Below are positions 24,128 through 36,500 of a stretch of DNA of 64,000 bases, piece by piece. The notes below the pieces were generated by a model, which was not told the DNA's origin, made no database searches, and worked only from the letters and a program-made list of their open reading frames with translations. Position 1 is the first letter of the stretch. Each line of letters starts with the position of its first letter. A program made the position numbers and the translations under genes. Source of the stretch: Diplosphaera chodatii (lineage: Eukaryota > Chlorophyta > Trebouxiophyceae > Prasiolales > Stichococcaceae); NCBI GenBank assembly GCA_032358165.1, contig JAALGY010000042.1:744001-808000 (forward strand), given 5' to 3'.

Positions 24128-27100
24128 ATGCTGGTGGCATTCAGCAGAAGCAGCAGGGCAGCCAGAAAGGTGCTGTCGGCTGCTGCCGGGGGCCACAGCC
24201 AGTGTGCTGCAGCATGGCGCGACGGCAGCGGCCACTTAGGACAGTACGGAGGCGCCGCGAGGGCTCTGTCGACCTCAGCATCCAGCAGCGAGTCCAGCGG
24301 CAGGCAGCCGGAGCTGCCGATGCGTGGACTAGCCCTGGCCCTGACAGCTGCCCTGGCTGGCGGTGGCCTTTGGGTGAGCCACAGCATCATTGGGTGCCTG
24401 GCATGCAATAACTGCATCTGGCAGCCCGCGATCACTGCATCCATCGCACCGACATGTGATGCATCCACAGGCCTGGCAGCAGCAGACGGGCTTGCCGCCA
24501 GCAGTCCCGCCCTACCTGGGTGTGAACACTGCGCACTGCAAAGAGGAGCACCGCAGCTACACCAAGGATGAGGCAAGCAGGCTGTCGGAGACGCAACCGT
24601 AGCAATTGCAGCAATGGCAGCCGGCATCTTTGATGCCTTGATGCCCGACGTAGGTACATGTGCTTGCATGGACAGCAACCCTGGTGGATGCCGCAGGTTG
24701 CCCAACACAAGACAAAGCAGGATCGCATCTGGGTAACCTACAAGGACGGGGTGTATGACATCACTGACTTTGTGGAGGGGCACCCGGGCGGCTCAGCCCG
24801 CATCTTGATGGCCGCAGGTCCGGCGCATGCCTGCAGCAATGATCTATGCCGTATTGCGATCAGTTGACTGTGCGCCGCTCGATCCCGCCACTGTCATTCA
24901 CTGCTGCGGAGTGAATGGGTGCAGGCTCCTCCATCGACCCATTCTGGAGCATGTACAGGCAGCACCAGAATCCGGAGGTGCACAAGATTCTGGAGCAGTA
25001 CCGCATCGGCTCCCTGGTGAGCTTTGAACCACATGAACAGCCTGCAAGTGAGTTGTGTGCTCTGCGGGCAACCATGTTGGAGATACGATGGAACATCCCT
25101 GTGGTAATCTATGCCATTTGCACATCATCCCCACCGTGAAGTCACCTCGTTCCCCATTTTCTGCTGACAGGAGGGCGGCGCGGCGCAGGTGGAGGTGCAG
25201 GACCCTTATCAGAATGAGCCGGAGCGCCACCCCGCGCTCATCGTGCGGTCCGCCCAACCCTTCAATGCGGAGACGCCTCGGGTGGGCCATCCTAAGCGGA
25301 TGAAAATCAGACTAGGACTCCAATATTTGGGCTGGCAAATGCGGCGCACTGCCGCATGGTGATTGTGCAGGGTATGGGGAAAACACTGTCAGCTTACAAC
25401 CTGCAGGTGCTGCTGGGGGAGCAGCTGAACACACCCAACGAGCTGTTCTATGTGCGGCACCATCTGCCCGTGCCCCATGTCAAAGCAGATGACTACCGCC
25501 TGACCATTGAAGGTGCTGTGCAGTGTTGAGCTGGGCAGGGCTGACTTCTCTCAGCACACTTGTCTGTGTACTGGCCATGCTGCAAGTTTCCGCAGGCAAG
25601 ACCATGAATACTGCTCACTGAATGGTGCCACACACACACAGGTGAAGGCTGCCGCACCGTGACATTGACACTGGACGACCTCAAGTCCAAGTTCAAGAAG
25701 CACACCGTTGCAGCAGCCCTGCAGTGCACTGGTAACCGCCGCCATGAACTGAAAGCGGTGAAGGAGGTGCAGGTGGGTCGTTCGGAATCATTGTAAACTA
25801 CATGCAAGAGGGACGCATCCTGTCAGCACGTGCTCACAGAACGCACTTTCATCGCACCCTCTTGGTCAGCGTGAGGCTGCGAGGTGGCCATCGGTGCTGC
25901 GGATGGCGCAGGGGTTGGACTGGGACGTTGGTGCCATCGGCAACGCCGCCTGGGCTGGCGTGCGGCTGTCAGACGTCCTAAAGGTGCGCACGGGGCAGTA
26001 ACTGCCAGGCACACCGTTGCACCCAACACACCTTGCGGCGCTGGGGGCCCACATTGCTAGCTGCTAATCGTCGAGCACGATTGCTGTTCGCAGTATGCTG
26101 GCTTCGACTTGGAGGAGTCCCCTGAGGTAGAGCACATCCAGTTCGAGGTGCGCTGCGCAGCCTGCCGCCCGTTCTGATGCCCGGTGCAGTGTCATGAGCA
26201 GCACCTGACCGCTTTGCACAAGGTATGGGAACAAGAGGCCGCACTAAAGCCTGTCCCACCTGCAGGGCTATGACAACGATGGGGCCGGCACCTCGTATGG
26301 CGCCTCCATCCCAGTTCAACGCGCGGTGTACCCCCACTACGATGTGCTGCTGGCCTACGAGATGAATGGCCAGTGAGGCTCTTGACACACCGTGCCTGCC
26401 ACGCCTTGACATGGGAACTGGCCCTGGAACAAGGCAGCTGCCGTCTGTGGAGGAGCCTGCTTGTGCAACACTGCAGTGACCATAGTGCACTGATGGAGGC
26501 TCATTCATGGTTCGGGATGATGTTTATGTGCAGAGATCTGCCGAAGGACCACGGATACCCAGTGCGGGTGGTCACGCCCGGCATCACTGGCGCTCGGGCA
26601 GTCAAGTGGGTGAAGAAAATCAGCCCTGCGCGGCAGGTGGGCAGAGTGCGGGCTTCTGCGTATATTTCAACGTTAATGAGATGGCATATGCAGTGTGGGG
26701 GTACCTGCGGGTTGTCATTTGCATTTGCGGACAGTGTGTGTACGTGTCGATGTGCACTGGTTGGCTTGCCTTGCCCGCAGGAGTCGCAGTCACAGTGGCA
26801 GCAGCGGGACTACAAGTCCTTCAACCCGGGCGTCGGGTGGGACGATGTGGACTGGTCTTCAGCGCCCGCCATTCAGGTGTGAGGGCAGCTGTAACTGCCC
26901 ACAAGCATCGACATCAACCTTGCTGCACAGCTGCAGACACTGACATTGCGCCAGAATGTGTCAGCACCATGCAGCAGAAGTGTCGAACATCGGCTTGTCC
27001 ATGGGCAAAGCGATGTGAATGTGGGAGCATCAATTCTGCAGGATGTGCCCGTGACGTCAGCGATCACAGACCCGCCAGCGGGCGCGAGTATTGATCCGGA

Positions 27101-27899
27101 TGAGGAGGAGGTCGCCCTCAAAGGATATGCCTGGAGCGGCAGGTTGGCCTCTTCAAGCGTGTCGCGTGCTGTTGGATCACCGACTGACGTTAGACATGCA
27201 TGCACAGCGCACTCGATGAGCACACTGTCCTCCCGGATCTTGTTTTTGGGCAGTCGCCAGTATACATCAGTCAGTAATCTGATGGAGCAACGGGGAATAA
27301 CCGCATGACTGCTTCTTCCTGGCACAGTGGCAATGGCATCATCCGCGTGGACGTCACGGCTGACGGCGGCAAGTCCTGGACGTCCGCCAACCTGCAGCAT
27401 CACGACCTCGGGCAGAAGCGTGGCAGGTGTGGCAGGCAGCTGGAAGTGGGCCAGTTGTGTACTGTTTGACCGTATTGTATCTGCTTCTGGCAATGACAAC
27501 CCATGTTACAGGTGCTTGTGCAGACCATCTACCCGTCGTGTATGTGCCATGCAGCGAGTGGGCGTGGACTTTGTGGGATGTGACGCTGCCGCTAAGCAAG
27601 GCTGACAAGTCGAAGCCGCTGCAGCTTGCCGTCAGGGCCGTTGATGCAGCTTACAACGCCCAGCCTGAGGTGAGCTGTACTGTGCAGTAAGCTGGCGCAG
27701 GGAGAGATGTGTTCTGCATGCTACGTGTACATGGTGGCACTGTTGCATCCCTTGAAGACCCTTAGGCTGGTGCATGTCCGATGCGCAGTCAGCGGCGCCG
27801 ATCTGGAATCTGCGGGGCGTGCTCTGCAATTCTTGGCACCGGGTAGAGCTTAACTGGGAAAACGAGTCAGATGCTGGACAGGTCAGTCAGATAGCGTAG
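24128..27899 (+). CDS. SUOX: Sulfite oxidase with cytochrome b5 domain
   Basis: Molybdenum-cofactor enzyme oxidising sulfite to sulfate. ATG 24128 gives an Arg/Ser/Ala-rich leader followed by a hydrophobic stretch ([17 protein letters not shown]), resembling a bipartite mitochondrial presequence. A cytochrome b5 domain follows: YTKDE spliced to [38 protein letters not shown] with the HPGG heme ligand, then [17 protein letters not shown] with candidate second histidines. The Moco domain has [19 protein letters not shown], catalytic Cys in [13 protein letters not shown] (about 25712-25750), [36 protein letters not shown] and [20 protein letters not shown]. The dimerisation domain ends with [19 protein letters not shown]. 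About 16 exons; the second intron (24573) uses a GC donor. The stop at 27897 reads through GTCAGT, so one more short exon is possible. No peroxisomal C-terminal tripeptide is seen. The domain layout is animal-like, unlike the heme-less peroxisomal land-plant enzyme. Confidence 0.92.
24573..24574 (+). other. GC donor splice site in sulfite oxidase
   Basis: The exon ending ...HRSYTKDE is followed by GCAAGC, and the next exon after an AG resumes with VAQHKTKQ, restoring the conserved Y-T-x-x-E-V run of the cytochrome b5 domain. No GT close by keeps the frame. It fits the AG|GCAAGT-like consensus of GC-AG introns. Confidence 0.75.
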
Positions 27900-28550
27900 T
27901 TGGTGATGCGGTTCTTTGTGTGCTTTCTGAGTGCGTCATTTCAGCAGTGGGCCAGCAGTGCAAACCTCCTCTTCTTCACGAGAGAAGTCTGACAACGCTG
28001 TCCTGCGTGCAGGAGCACCTGGCAGCAGAGTCAAGATGAGGCGCAGAAGGACAGATAACTCACACGAATTGCTCGCGACAATTAGGCGCTTAACTGGCTG
28101 GAGCAAGCTCAGAGCTTAGCCTGCTTCCAGGGGAGCGCACTGCGCCAGTATTGTCATCAACAAGCCTCACTGCCCACCGCCAGAACTTTCGTGCCCGGTG
28201 CAGTTTCTGTGTCGAAAGTCAATCCATGTAGCATTTGATAACCGCTGTAATCATAATAACGAATGCACCCTGTTAACACTGACATTGCCAGCTGGGATTG
28301 TACTGAGATGGTACTGCATCTGCAATGGCAACGCCGACATCAGAGGAGTCATTTCACTGTTGCCAACGCCACTGCAATGCTTGAACAGTGATTGCCTGTA
28401 CGCAGAAACAAGTTTACGTGCGGCAAAGGAGGAACTGTGCATCTTGAGCAGGCATCATGTCTCTCCTTCTCGTTCATACATGCAACTGATTTGCATCTGC
28501 TTGGCTGATCTGATCAGTTCGTGCTCCTTGAAAACCAGACCTCGGTCTGG
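27900..28550 (+). promoter_or_regulatory. Gap between sulfite oxidase and SURF2
   Basis: About 650 bases between two same-strand genes. It holds the 3' UTR of sulfite oxidase, possibly a short extra terminal exon near 27945, and the promoter and 5' UTR of SURF2. It is less GC-rich than the flanking exons. No independent gene seen. Confidence 0.4.
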
Positions 28551-30181
28551 ATGGACGCGAAACTCAGGAAGCTCATCGCGCACGAAGGCAGCTGCTTGAA
28601 GTTGGCGCCGTCTGGCAGCAAGGTCCTGTGCACATTGACCGGACACGAGCTCGCCCTCCAGTACGACACGATCCACACGTTTATCAAGTAAGGCGCCAGC
28701 ACGCAAGCGACTGCTTGCATGGCAATGAGATCCAAGTGCGGCTGATGTCAGTGGCTTGCATGTACCGCCACTTGATGTTGGCATGCCATGCCTCATGACA
28801 GGGGTCGCAAGTACCAACGGTTGAAAGCCGCAGCCGAGGCAAAGGAGGCGCTGCGGAAGTACGAGCCGTTCCTGGTGCAGAGCAGGAACTTCGAGTGGGT
28901 GCCATCAGCAGCCGTAACATGCCGGCAATTGCTGTCATGCAAGCAGTCGAATGCGGCTGATTGCACCCCAATCAATCAAGCAGGGGTGCGACTCTGAACA
29001 TGCAGGGACAAGCTGTACTGTGCGCTGACATGCCAGCTGCTGGGCAAGTCGCTGGATGCGGTGCGGCAGCACATGGGCGGCAAAAAGTTCCAGCGTGCTA
29101 AAGGTGCAGCCTGGCAATGCGCACGTGTGCAGGCGCAGCTCGGCCCAACCTGTCCTGTAGCACAAGCTGCTGCTGGGGACCCATGTAGCCCTTCTTTGCA
29201 CCCAGCAAACCCCGGCAAACTCTTGTGTGCGTCAACCTGCTGCAGAGCGGTACCAGAATGACGAATTAGAGTTGATGGAGGAGCCCTCTCTGAGGGACAG
29301 CCCTCCTCATGCAGAGGTGCGCACGTTGCAGCAAACCTTGGAACCAGGCAGGGATCGGCCATGTACGGTCATTGACGCCTCGCAGCACACCAACACATGC
29401 TCCCGTCGCCATTGAACATCAAGGTGATCAAGGTGTGGTGTCAGGCTGCTGTCAACTTGGTGGCACAAACTCTTTTGACCATCTGGTTCCAGGCAGCCGC
29501 GCCGATGGAAGGGCAGGAGGGTCCCGGCAGCAGCACAGCAGCAGCAACAGCAACAGATGTGTCAGGATCGTCAGCGGGTCCTGATGCAGACGGGTTGTGG
29601 GTGCCTGACGAATATGTCGAGGTGGGAGGTGGCTCATCTTGGGCTGCTGCTGGTGGAGCAACCCGCTCAACGGCTGGAAACTGACGTGAGGTACACAATG
29701 CAGCAACACCTTCGTCCTGACGCTCGAACTGTCCGTGTGGTGCCCCTGCAGATGGAGGCACAGGCAGCAACGCAGGTGGGTGGATGCCCGACACTGCTGT
29801 TCCGCTGCATACCGGAGCACCCCTCCATTCCTGCCCAGCTGCAGCAGCGGTCAAATGCATCGACTGTCTTGCGCAGGCCGCGGAGGCTGTGCAGTTGGAC
29901 GCCAGCCCCCCTGAAGCAGGTGGTGCTCCGCCTTGCTCTGCTTCGCATCAAACTTGACGTTGGTGGCTGGTGGACTACGCGATGTCTGGTGCGTTGCCAG
30001 AGCATTGGGTGATGTGAGGTGTCTGCTGCCGGCAGGAGGTGGAGAGGAACCGCCGGCAGCGGCCGGGACGCCGGCAAAGAACGATGGTCACCTGACGAAT
30101 GGGACAGGTCCCAGCAGCGCCAGCAGGCGACCCAAGCGGGCAAAGCCCAAGCATAAAGCCAAGAAGGCGAGGCTGACGTGA
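28551..30181 (+). CDS. SURF2: SURF2 (surfeit locus 2) homologue
   Basis: Small conserved eukaryotic protein; in animals linked to ribosome biogenesis, with no enzymatic activity assigned. ATG 28551 opens MDAKLRKLIAHEGSCLKLAP, then VLCTLTGHELALQYDTIHTF, the N-terminal SURF2 repeat. After an intron (28689 on) come GRKYQRLKAAAEAKEALRKY and EPFLVQSRN, then KLYCALTCQLLGKSLDAVRQ and HMGGKKFQRAK (about 29008-29100), the second LTG/GKKYQR-type repeat. The acidic segment ERYQNDELELMEEPSLRDSP follows, then DGLWVPDEYVE (about 29596). The basic tail SRRPKRAKPKHKAKKARLT ends at TGA 30179. Exons between 29630 and 30030 were not fully resolved. It lies downstream of and on the same strand as sulfite oxidase and tail-to-tail with the EDR2-like gene. 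Confidence 0.82.
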
Positions 30182-30545
30182 GGGTTTGCTCCGTCTTTCT
30201 GAACATTCGAACGGTTGCGCAAGGGATGTGAGAGCTTCGCAGCAACAGGACATGCACCAGAAACCACGAGGCATCGGCCACCACACATGCTGCCAAGACT
30301 GTCAACAAGACAGCTAAAAGGTATCTGAGGGACAAAAGATGGACAACTCGGGACACAAACGTAAAGATGTCCATGAAAATGTGCTGCAAAACAACAGCGG
30401 GTAGCAAATCAGCGACCAAAACATTGCCAACTCTGGACCGTAACTGTTCCACTGCGACAGGCTGCAGCTTGGGCGGACGTCAGGAGTCCGTGTACGTGAC
30501 CATGATGCAGTCTGCCTGGCGCGCAGTCGCATGGCCCCTCGCCCA
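30182..30545. other. Tail-to-tail gap between SURF2 and the EDR2-like gene
   Basis: About 360 bases expected to contain the two 3' UTRs. Nothing else recognisable was seen. Confidence 0.4.
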
Positions 30546-33500
30546 TCAGTTTGACTTCTCCTTCTGCTTCCGCTTCCAGCTCTGCACCTTCCTCACGCGC
30601 GTCTGCAGGGTTGGTGGTTCTCACATCAGCAGCAAGCAGCCTGACTCATAAGTGATATGTATAATGCGGCACAGGTGCACCAGTGCCACGATAAGGATGA
30701 TGCATTGCTGACGTACGTTTGAGTTGTTGGCATGGAGGTGGCCATCGTGGTCGAGATACATGCCTGCATTAACGCAACGGTAATTTAGTGTGAAACAGGG
30801 TGCAGTAGGTCATGTCAGACCCTGCACATACTTGTGCACTGACCCTGCGCACAGAAAGTTGTTCGTGCACGCGGCGTCAGGGCAGGCAGTTCAGGCAGCG
30901 GGTCTTGCTGTTGTGTGCTGACCTGAATCCATGTCCAGGTGGCTGAAGCGGCAGGTGCCCAGAAGCCGCTCTGGCAGCTCGTCCTCCGCCTGCGTACGCG
31001 GCATCCAGCCATCGTGTCTCATGCACTCAGTGGGCAGCAGTGAACGCGCCAAGCGCAGCCACCCAGCAGACGTCCACAGGCTTGCAACGTCCAGTGAAAA
31101 CCACTATGCACGGTGAAGCCGCTCAGCACGGTATTCGACTCTCGGGTCAGCGCAACACACCTGGCCCTCGATGAGCACTCCGAAGTCGATGACCATGGAC
31201 TTGGTTGCGCCCTTCACGATGTTCACCACGCCAGAGGCCGCGTAGCTGCTGCTGATGTCCACGTCCACCTCGAAGTACCGCTCGCCCCTGCAGGTTGCAG
31301 AACCCTGCCGTCTGCAGTGGGGTGCCACACGGCGTGCACGTGCAATTTGCCGCTCTCTCGGGATAGCATCTGTGCGGCTGCTGTCTTGTGTCATGAGCCT
31401 CATGATAACTGGGTTTGCACGCGTTGAACGCAGCATGAGAATGGTGGTATGAATGCTGGTGAAGAGCGGGGGATGCTCACCGGAAGTACTTGGTGACGAG
31501 CTTGTTGCCCAGCAGCACGGGGGTGGTGCCGACCGCCTGCTTCACCACCCAGGGGCTCTTGAGGATGTGCGGGATGAGCTTGAAGCGGTTGTTGCGCCGC
31601 TTGTCCGCCGCCGGGCCCTCGCCCTCCAGGAACCTGCGCATTGGGGTTCCAGGGGTTTTGATAGCAGATGACACGATGCCTGTCACATGGTGCTGCTGAA
31701 TCTGAGGCATCTGACATGCGACTCCCAATGCACCCCAGGTATGTCACTTCTGTGCAGCTGTGAGGCCTGCTCGGCAGAGCTGGCGTGTACAGGTGCTTAC
31801 TGACCGTCTGTGCTTCTACTTGTAGGTGGAGCAACATCAGCAGGTCAACACTGATGTCTTCACCTCGCAAGGCTGACGTCAAAGGGCGGCTGCTCGTCGC
31901 TGTCGCTATCGTCGGGGTCGCCAACGCGGGATGAGGGCGCAGTGGAGAAACCACCGCTGCCGGGCACGTACTCGCCGTCCTCGGCGCCGCCGCCGTCGCA
32001 CAGCGATGAAGCCCGCGACTGCTGCTGCGCCACTGGCGAGTCTGAGGAACCGCCTGCGCAGGCAACGGGCAAAGCGTGTGGTTGCAGGCACATAATGCTG
32101 AAAATGTTGGCTCTGATGCCAGAAGAGCGCTGGGCTGCCATAGGGGAGTTCACTGCTTCATGCGGCAGGTGAAAGCCGGAGAGCATTTGCGATGTACCTG
32201 ACACTGTGGAGGCGGTGTTCACCCAGCCGGGTGGCAGCGCGTCAGTGGACCAGCTCATGACCAGGTTGCGGAAGGGCGGCCCGGGCACCATGAAGTTGAC
32301 CACAAATGTGAACGCCGCCTCGCTGTCCCTGCTCAGGATCGATGTTGGTGCGTTGCTCAGTGTCCGAAAACGTCTTTTCAGTTGCACACGGTGTAAGAAC
32401 CGACAGCAGAATGCATGCCCGCAGGGAACTTTTGATGATTCACGGGACATTCGAACACACTTTGGAAATGCTCAAAAGTGCAGGTCAGGCGTGTAACAGC
32501 CAACCTGATGGAAGGCAGGTAGCGGGCGATGTCCCACACCAGGTCATCTGACTCTGTCAGGTCACAAGCTGCAAGCGCATACACCGGATCCTCTGCATGC
32601 ACCTGCATGACGAGCGTCTTCAAGTCAGTGGGAGAAAGGAAGGAAGATGTGGTCTGCCTGCCTCAGTAATGGCAGGCACCAGACCTGCCAGCAGATACCG
32701 ATATCACATCAGAGGCATTGCACAGAAGCATGCAGATCATGCGACAACCCACCGCTTGACGCTTGCTAATGCACCAAGTGCATGGCAGGGTGTGCAGAGG
32801 TGGTTGTTGCACCTTCTTCTTGTCACGGAGGTAGTTGCGCCCACGCAGCTTGAAGCTCTCGGGGCCTGGGTAGCTCCACATGGTGGGTGACAGCGTCGGC
32901 TGCACTGCGGTGTCTGTAGTGCCCTCGCTTGCACCATCGTCGCCACCTGCTGGGTTGCCTGCTGCTGACGGCCTGCGACCCCCCGACGTCTGCTGCAGCC
33001 TGCATGCGACAGCAAGCGCAGCTATGTCAGGAGCTAACTCGGTGGCTGAACGCACTCCGTGGGGCTGTCCCAGACTGTGCAAGTTTGGCTGGTCATAACA
33101 GCCGGGTCATCTGCCGGTGCATGGCAGGCATGGTATACAAAGGAGACACGGCCTTTTGCATGACATGCCGTGAGCACACGTATCATATAGCATGGTGGCT
33201 ACTACGGCCATGTGCATGGTATGAGAGTGGTCCCGAACAGGCCATTGACAGCACCACTGGCAAACCGTACGTACTCAAGATAAACCAGGCATATTGGAGC
33301 CCATGCAGCAGCATCAGGGACCCAGGTATGCCAGCACTTGCAGGATCCTGAGGGCCAGGGGCGTGCGGAAGCACTTACGAGGGGTAGCGCACGGCGGGCG
33401 CCAGCAGGTGCCCGGGCGCCGGCACCGGGCCGCTGTTTGCGCGAGACGCCGCCTTCTCCGCGGCGATGCTGCCGCGCATGCTGAACGGCTTCACGACGAA

Positions 33501-36500
33501 GCGCTCCTGCTCCGCCTGCATGCGCAGCCCACAGACGCCTCTGCTGCTGTCGGTGCAGGCATTGGTGAGGACCACATGCAGCCTGCTGCGACAGGCCCTG
33601 GCTTGCTGGCACCCCTGCGCGGGGTGGCAGCGGCGGGATGCAAGTGGTAATGCAGGTTCCCTTGGAGCAACAGGAAGGGGTGTATACTGAGCGCAGATCT
33701 AGAGGGAGCACCGCGTCGCGTAGGTTGACGACGGACAGCAGCAGCGGCTCCTGGAAGCTGCAGTGCAGCGCGCTCATGAGCGGCGCCGCCAGGTGCCACA
33801 GCCCCCGTGGGTGTGGCGGCGGAGCGTTGCCCAGCCACCCACGCAGGTTTTGCTGCAGTCAATGCACAGTGCTCCTCACAGATGGCGATGCGGCTGCATG
33901 AGCACTCCAGCCAAAAGGCTGCTTGCATCGCGTCATTCGTCGGGTGCACTGCCCTCGCTCCAGCGGTAGATTGCCTTAGAGCTGGCATTGCTTAGCAAGG
34001 GTCGCACCTTGAGCACCATGGTGACCAGGCACTCGGGCGGGCCATTGGCATAGCGCGGCTGGAGCGGCGAGATGGTGTACCCACACGCCGTGATCTGCAG
34101 CACAGCGCGAACAGCATCGACTACTGAAGACACCTGTGCTAAGCAGCACACAGTGCATGCTGCACTGCAGACAGTGGATCTCTGACCATTACACGCGTCC
34201 TGCAACGCGCAGGCGTTATGTGCAACCCCTTAGCACGATTCCAAAAATGGCCAACAACAGCATCTGCATTGTGCGAAGTTGGCATGGCAAGGCGTCACCA
34301 TCACCTGTGCCCGCACGGGGTGGAACCAGGACCACCAGCTGCACGGCGCCTCCCGCGCCCTGTGGTGCCTCACGCTGTGCGCCAGCACGATGAAGGTGCC
34401 GTCCTCGTCCTGCCGCCAATGCTGCTCAATCACCGCCTGCATCACGCACGTGCTGCCGTCATGTGGGCCCAGCATCAGAAGGCACAGGGGCCATGTCATG
34501 GCCTGGCATGTCATGGTCACGGGCGGCCTCGCCGCCGGCACACAGGAGCAGCAGCAGCCTTCGCCGAGGGTGCACGGGCAGCTTGCACTGACGCACCTCC
34601 CGGGGCGCGCACAGCGCCGCCAGCCAGCCGCGGGACTGCAGCCGCGTAAAGGCCACGCGTGTGTGTGGGGAGCGCTGCTCCAGCAGGCATGCCGAGAAGA
34701 AGGGAAACATGAACTCGTTGAGGGACTCGATGTCCATCAGCGTCTGCACGGCAGTGGGCAGGCAAACATCCTCAGGACCACTGCTGGCAGTGGCAACCTT
34801 GCAGCTGCCTGATGCTGGATGTCCAAGTGACGTCCGCCTCTGCAGACTGGCATTTGAGCACATATGCAGGAGCTCAGGTTTGGCCGCAAGGATGGCGCAC
34901 CCTGAAAACCGACATTGGCGAAGCGCGGACGCATGTCGACACCATCGTGGCGCCGCCATGGCCGTCGCTGTCCTCACCCTGTGAGTTAAGATTCGGAAGA
35001 GATGCGAGCAATGTGCTGCTCAGCAGTCGGGTCATGCAACCCAGCTTGTCGCTTCACTTCACTTGTTGCACTGACAACATCCCGTGCAATGTATGCCATC
35101 ATGTTGACTGTGCGTCCCAGCGAGCAGAGTTGAGGTGGCGCCTTCTCACCTCTTCCTCCTGGTATACCGCCACGCCGCACAGGTGCCGCACGGTGCCCCA
35201 CTTATGGTCCAGATCGCCGTCGACATCTGGCACGCCGCTGGACCCTGCTGGCGGGAGTGGCCCCAGGTTCGATGGGCCGCCAGCACCGCCTGCGCCCAAG
35301 GCGCCTATCAGAACATCTACAATGTACACCCGATTGTTTTACGCCATGCAAGATACCGAAGGACACTGCACGGCAACTCCCCAATACCGCTGCACATAGG
35401 GTGTGCAAGTGGACCACTCGGCACAGGGCGGAAGCAGGAGCCAGCCAGGCACCCACCGTCTGCCTGGCCTGATGGCTGCGCCTCTGCATGCACTGACTGG
35501 TTCGAGGCTGACGCCAGCTTGCGGGCTCTCGAGTGCTGTCGAGAAAACAACACACCCGTCAGAGCCCATATCACCAAGATGCTAACAGCAACTCCAATCA
35601 GACACATTTCTCGTGCATACCTGCTTGGAGCGGTCTGGAGTGAAGTGCCGACGTAGGCGGCCCAGGCTGCCGGTCTTATGCACTCCTGCCTTGAGCGTGA
35701 CGCCACCGCCCGCGCTGAGTGCTGCACATCCCGACAGACCAATTCATCGCACACTGGGCTTGTCATATCGATCAAGCTTCAGGGCTGGCAGCAAGCTATC
35801 TGATACATGCCAAGTGCTCTGAGCGCAGCATCTCCAATGCAGAGGGAAAGCCTGCTGCTTTGGGCTAGCGCGCAAGACTCATCAGAGCAGACTCTGGTTT
35901 TACGACACCTGGTTGTTTGAGCAGAACAACCCCAGCGGGGTCATGAAATACGTCGTCGTAAGCTGACGGACATTGAGCTCTGCTTTCTTCACGAAGGCTC
36001 AGGCTGTGGAAGTCACCTGAGACTGCGGTAACCAGGGCATCCCGCCAGCACTGGGCTTCGTCCTCATCCTCGAAGCACAGCTTGAGGGGCTCGCCAGAGA
36101 ACACATGGCCTTCCGGCCACCGCAGCAGGAAGTACCACTGCACGAGAGGCATGCAATCAATACTTGAGGCAACTGGTGCTGATAAGCCATGTCACCTCAG
36201 CACTCGAGTGAATCGTAACCACTACCGTGTCAGTACTCAGGATGCTGCGCTGCCACAGTGGCCAACCGACCTGAATGGTTCTCAGGCACAATGCTGAGAG
36301 GACCAAAGCCTCACCAGGTGCTTTCTGTGCACATGCCGCGTGGCCAAAGCGAGCACAATGTTGGAGTGCCGCCCTCGTGTCGTGAACTCCTTGTGCTCCA
36401 GGGGCGACAGCGTGCAGCGCCCGTGCAGCGGCCACACCTTCGTCGGCGTGTCTGCCTGCGGATCCCTGTGGTTGATGACAGCAGGGATCACGGCTGCAGC

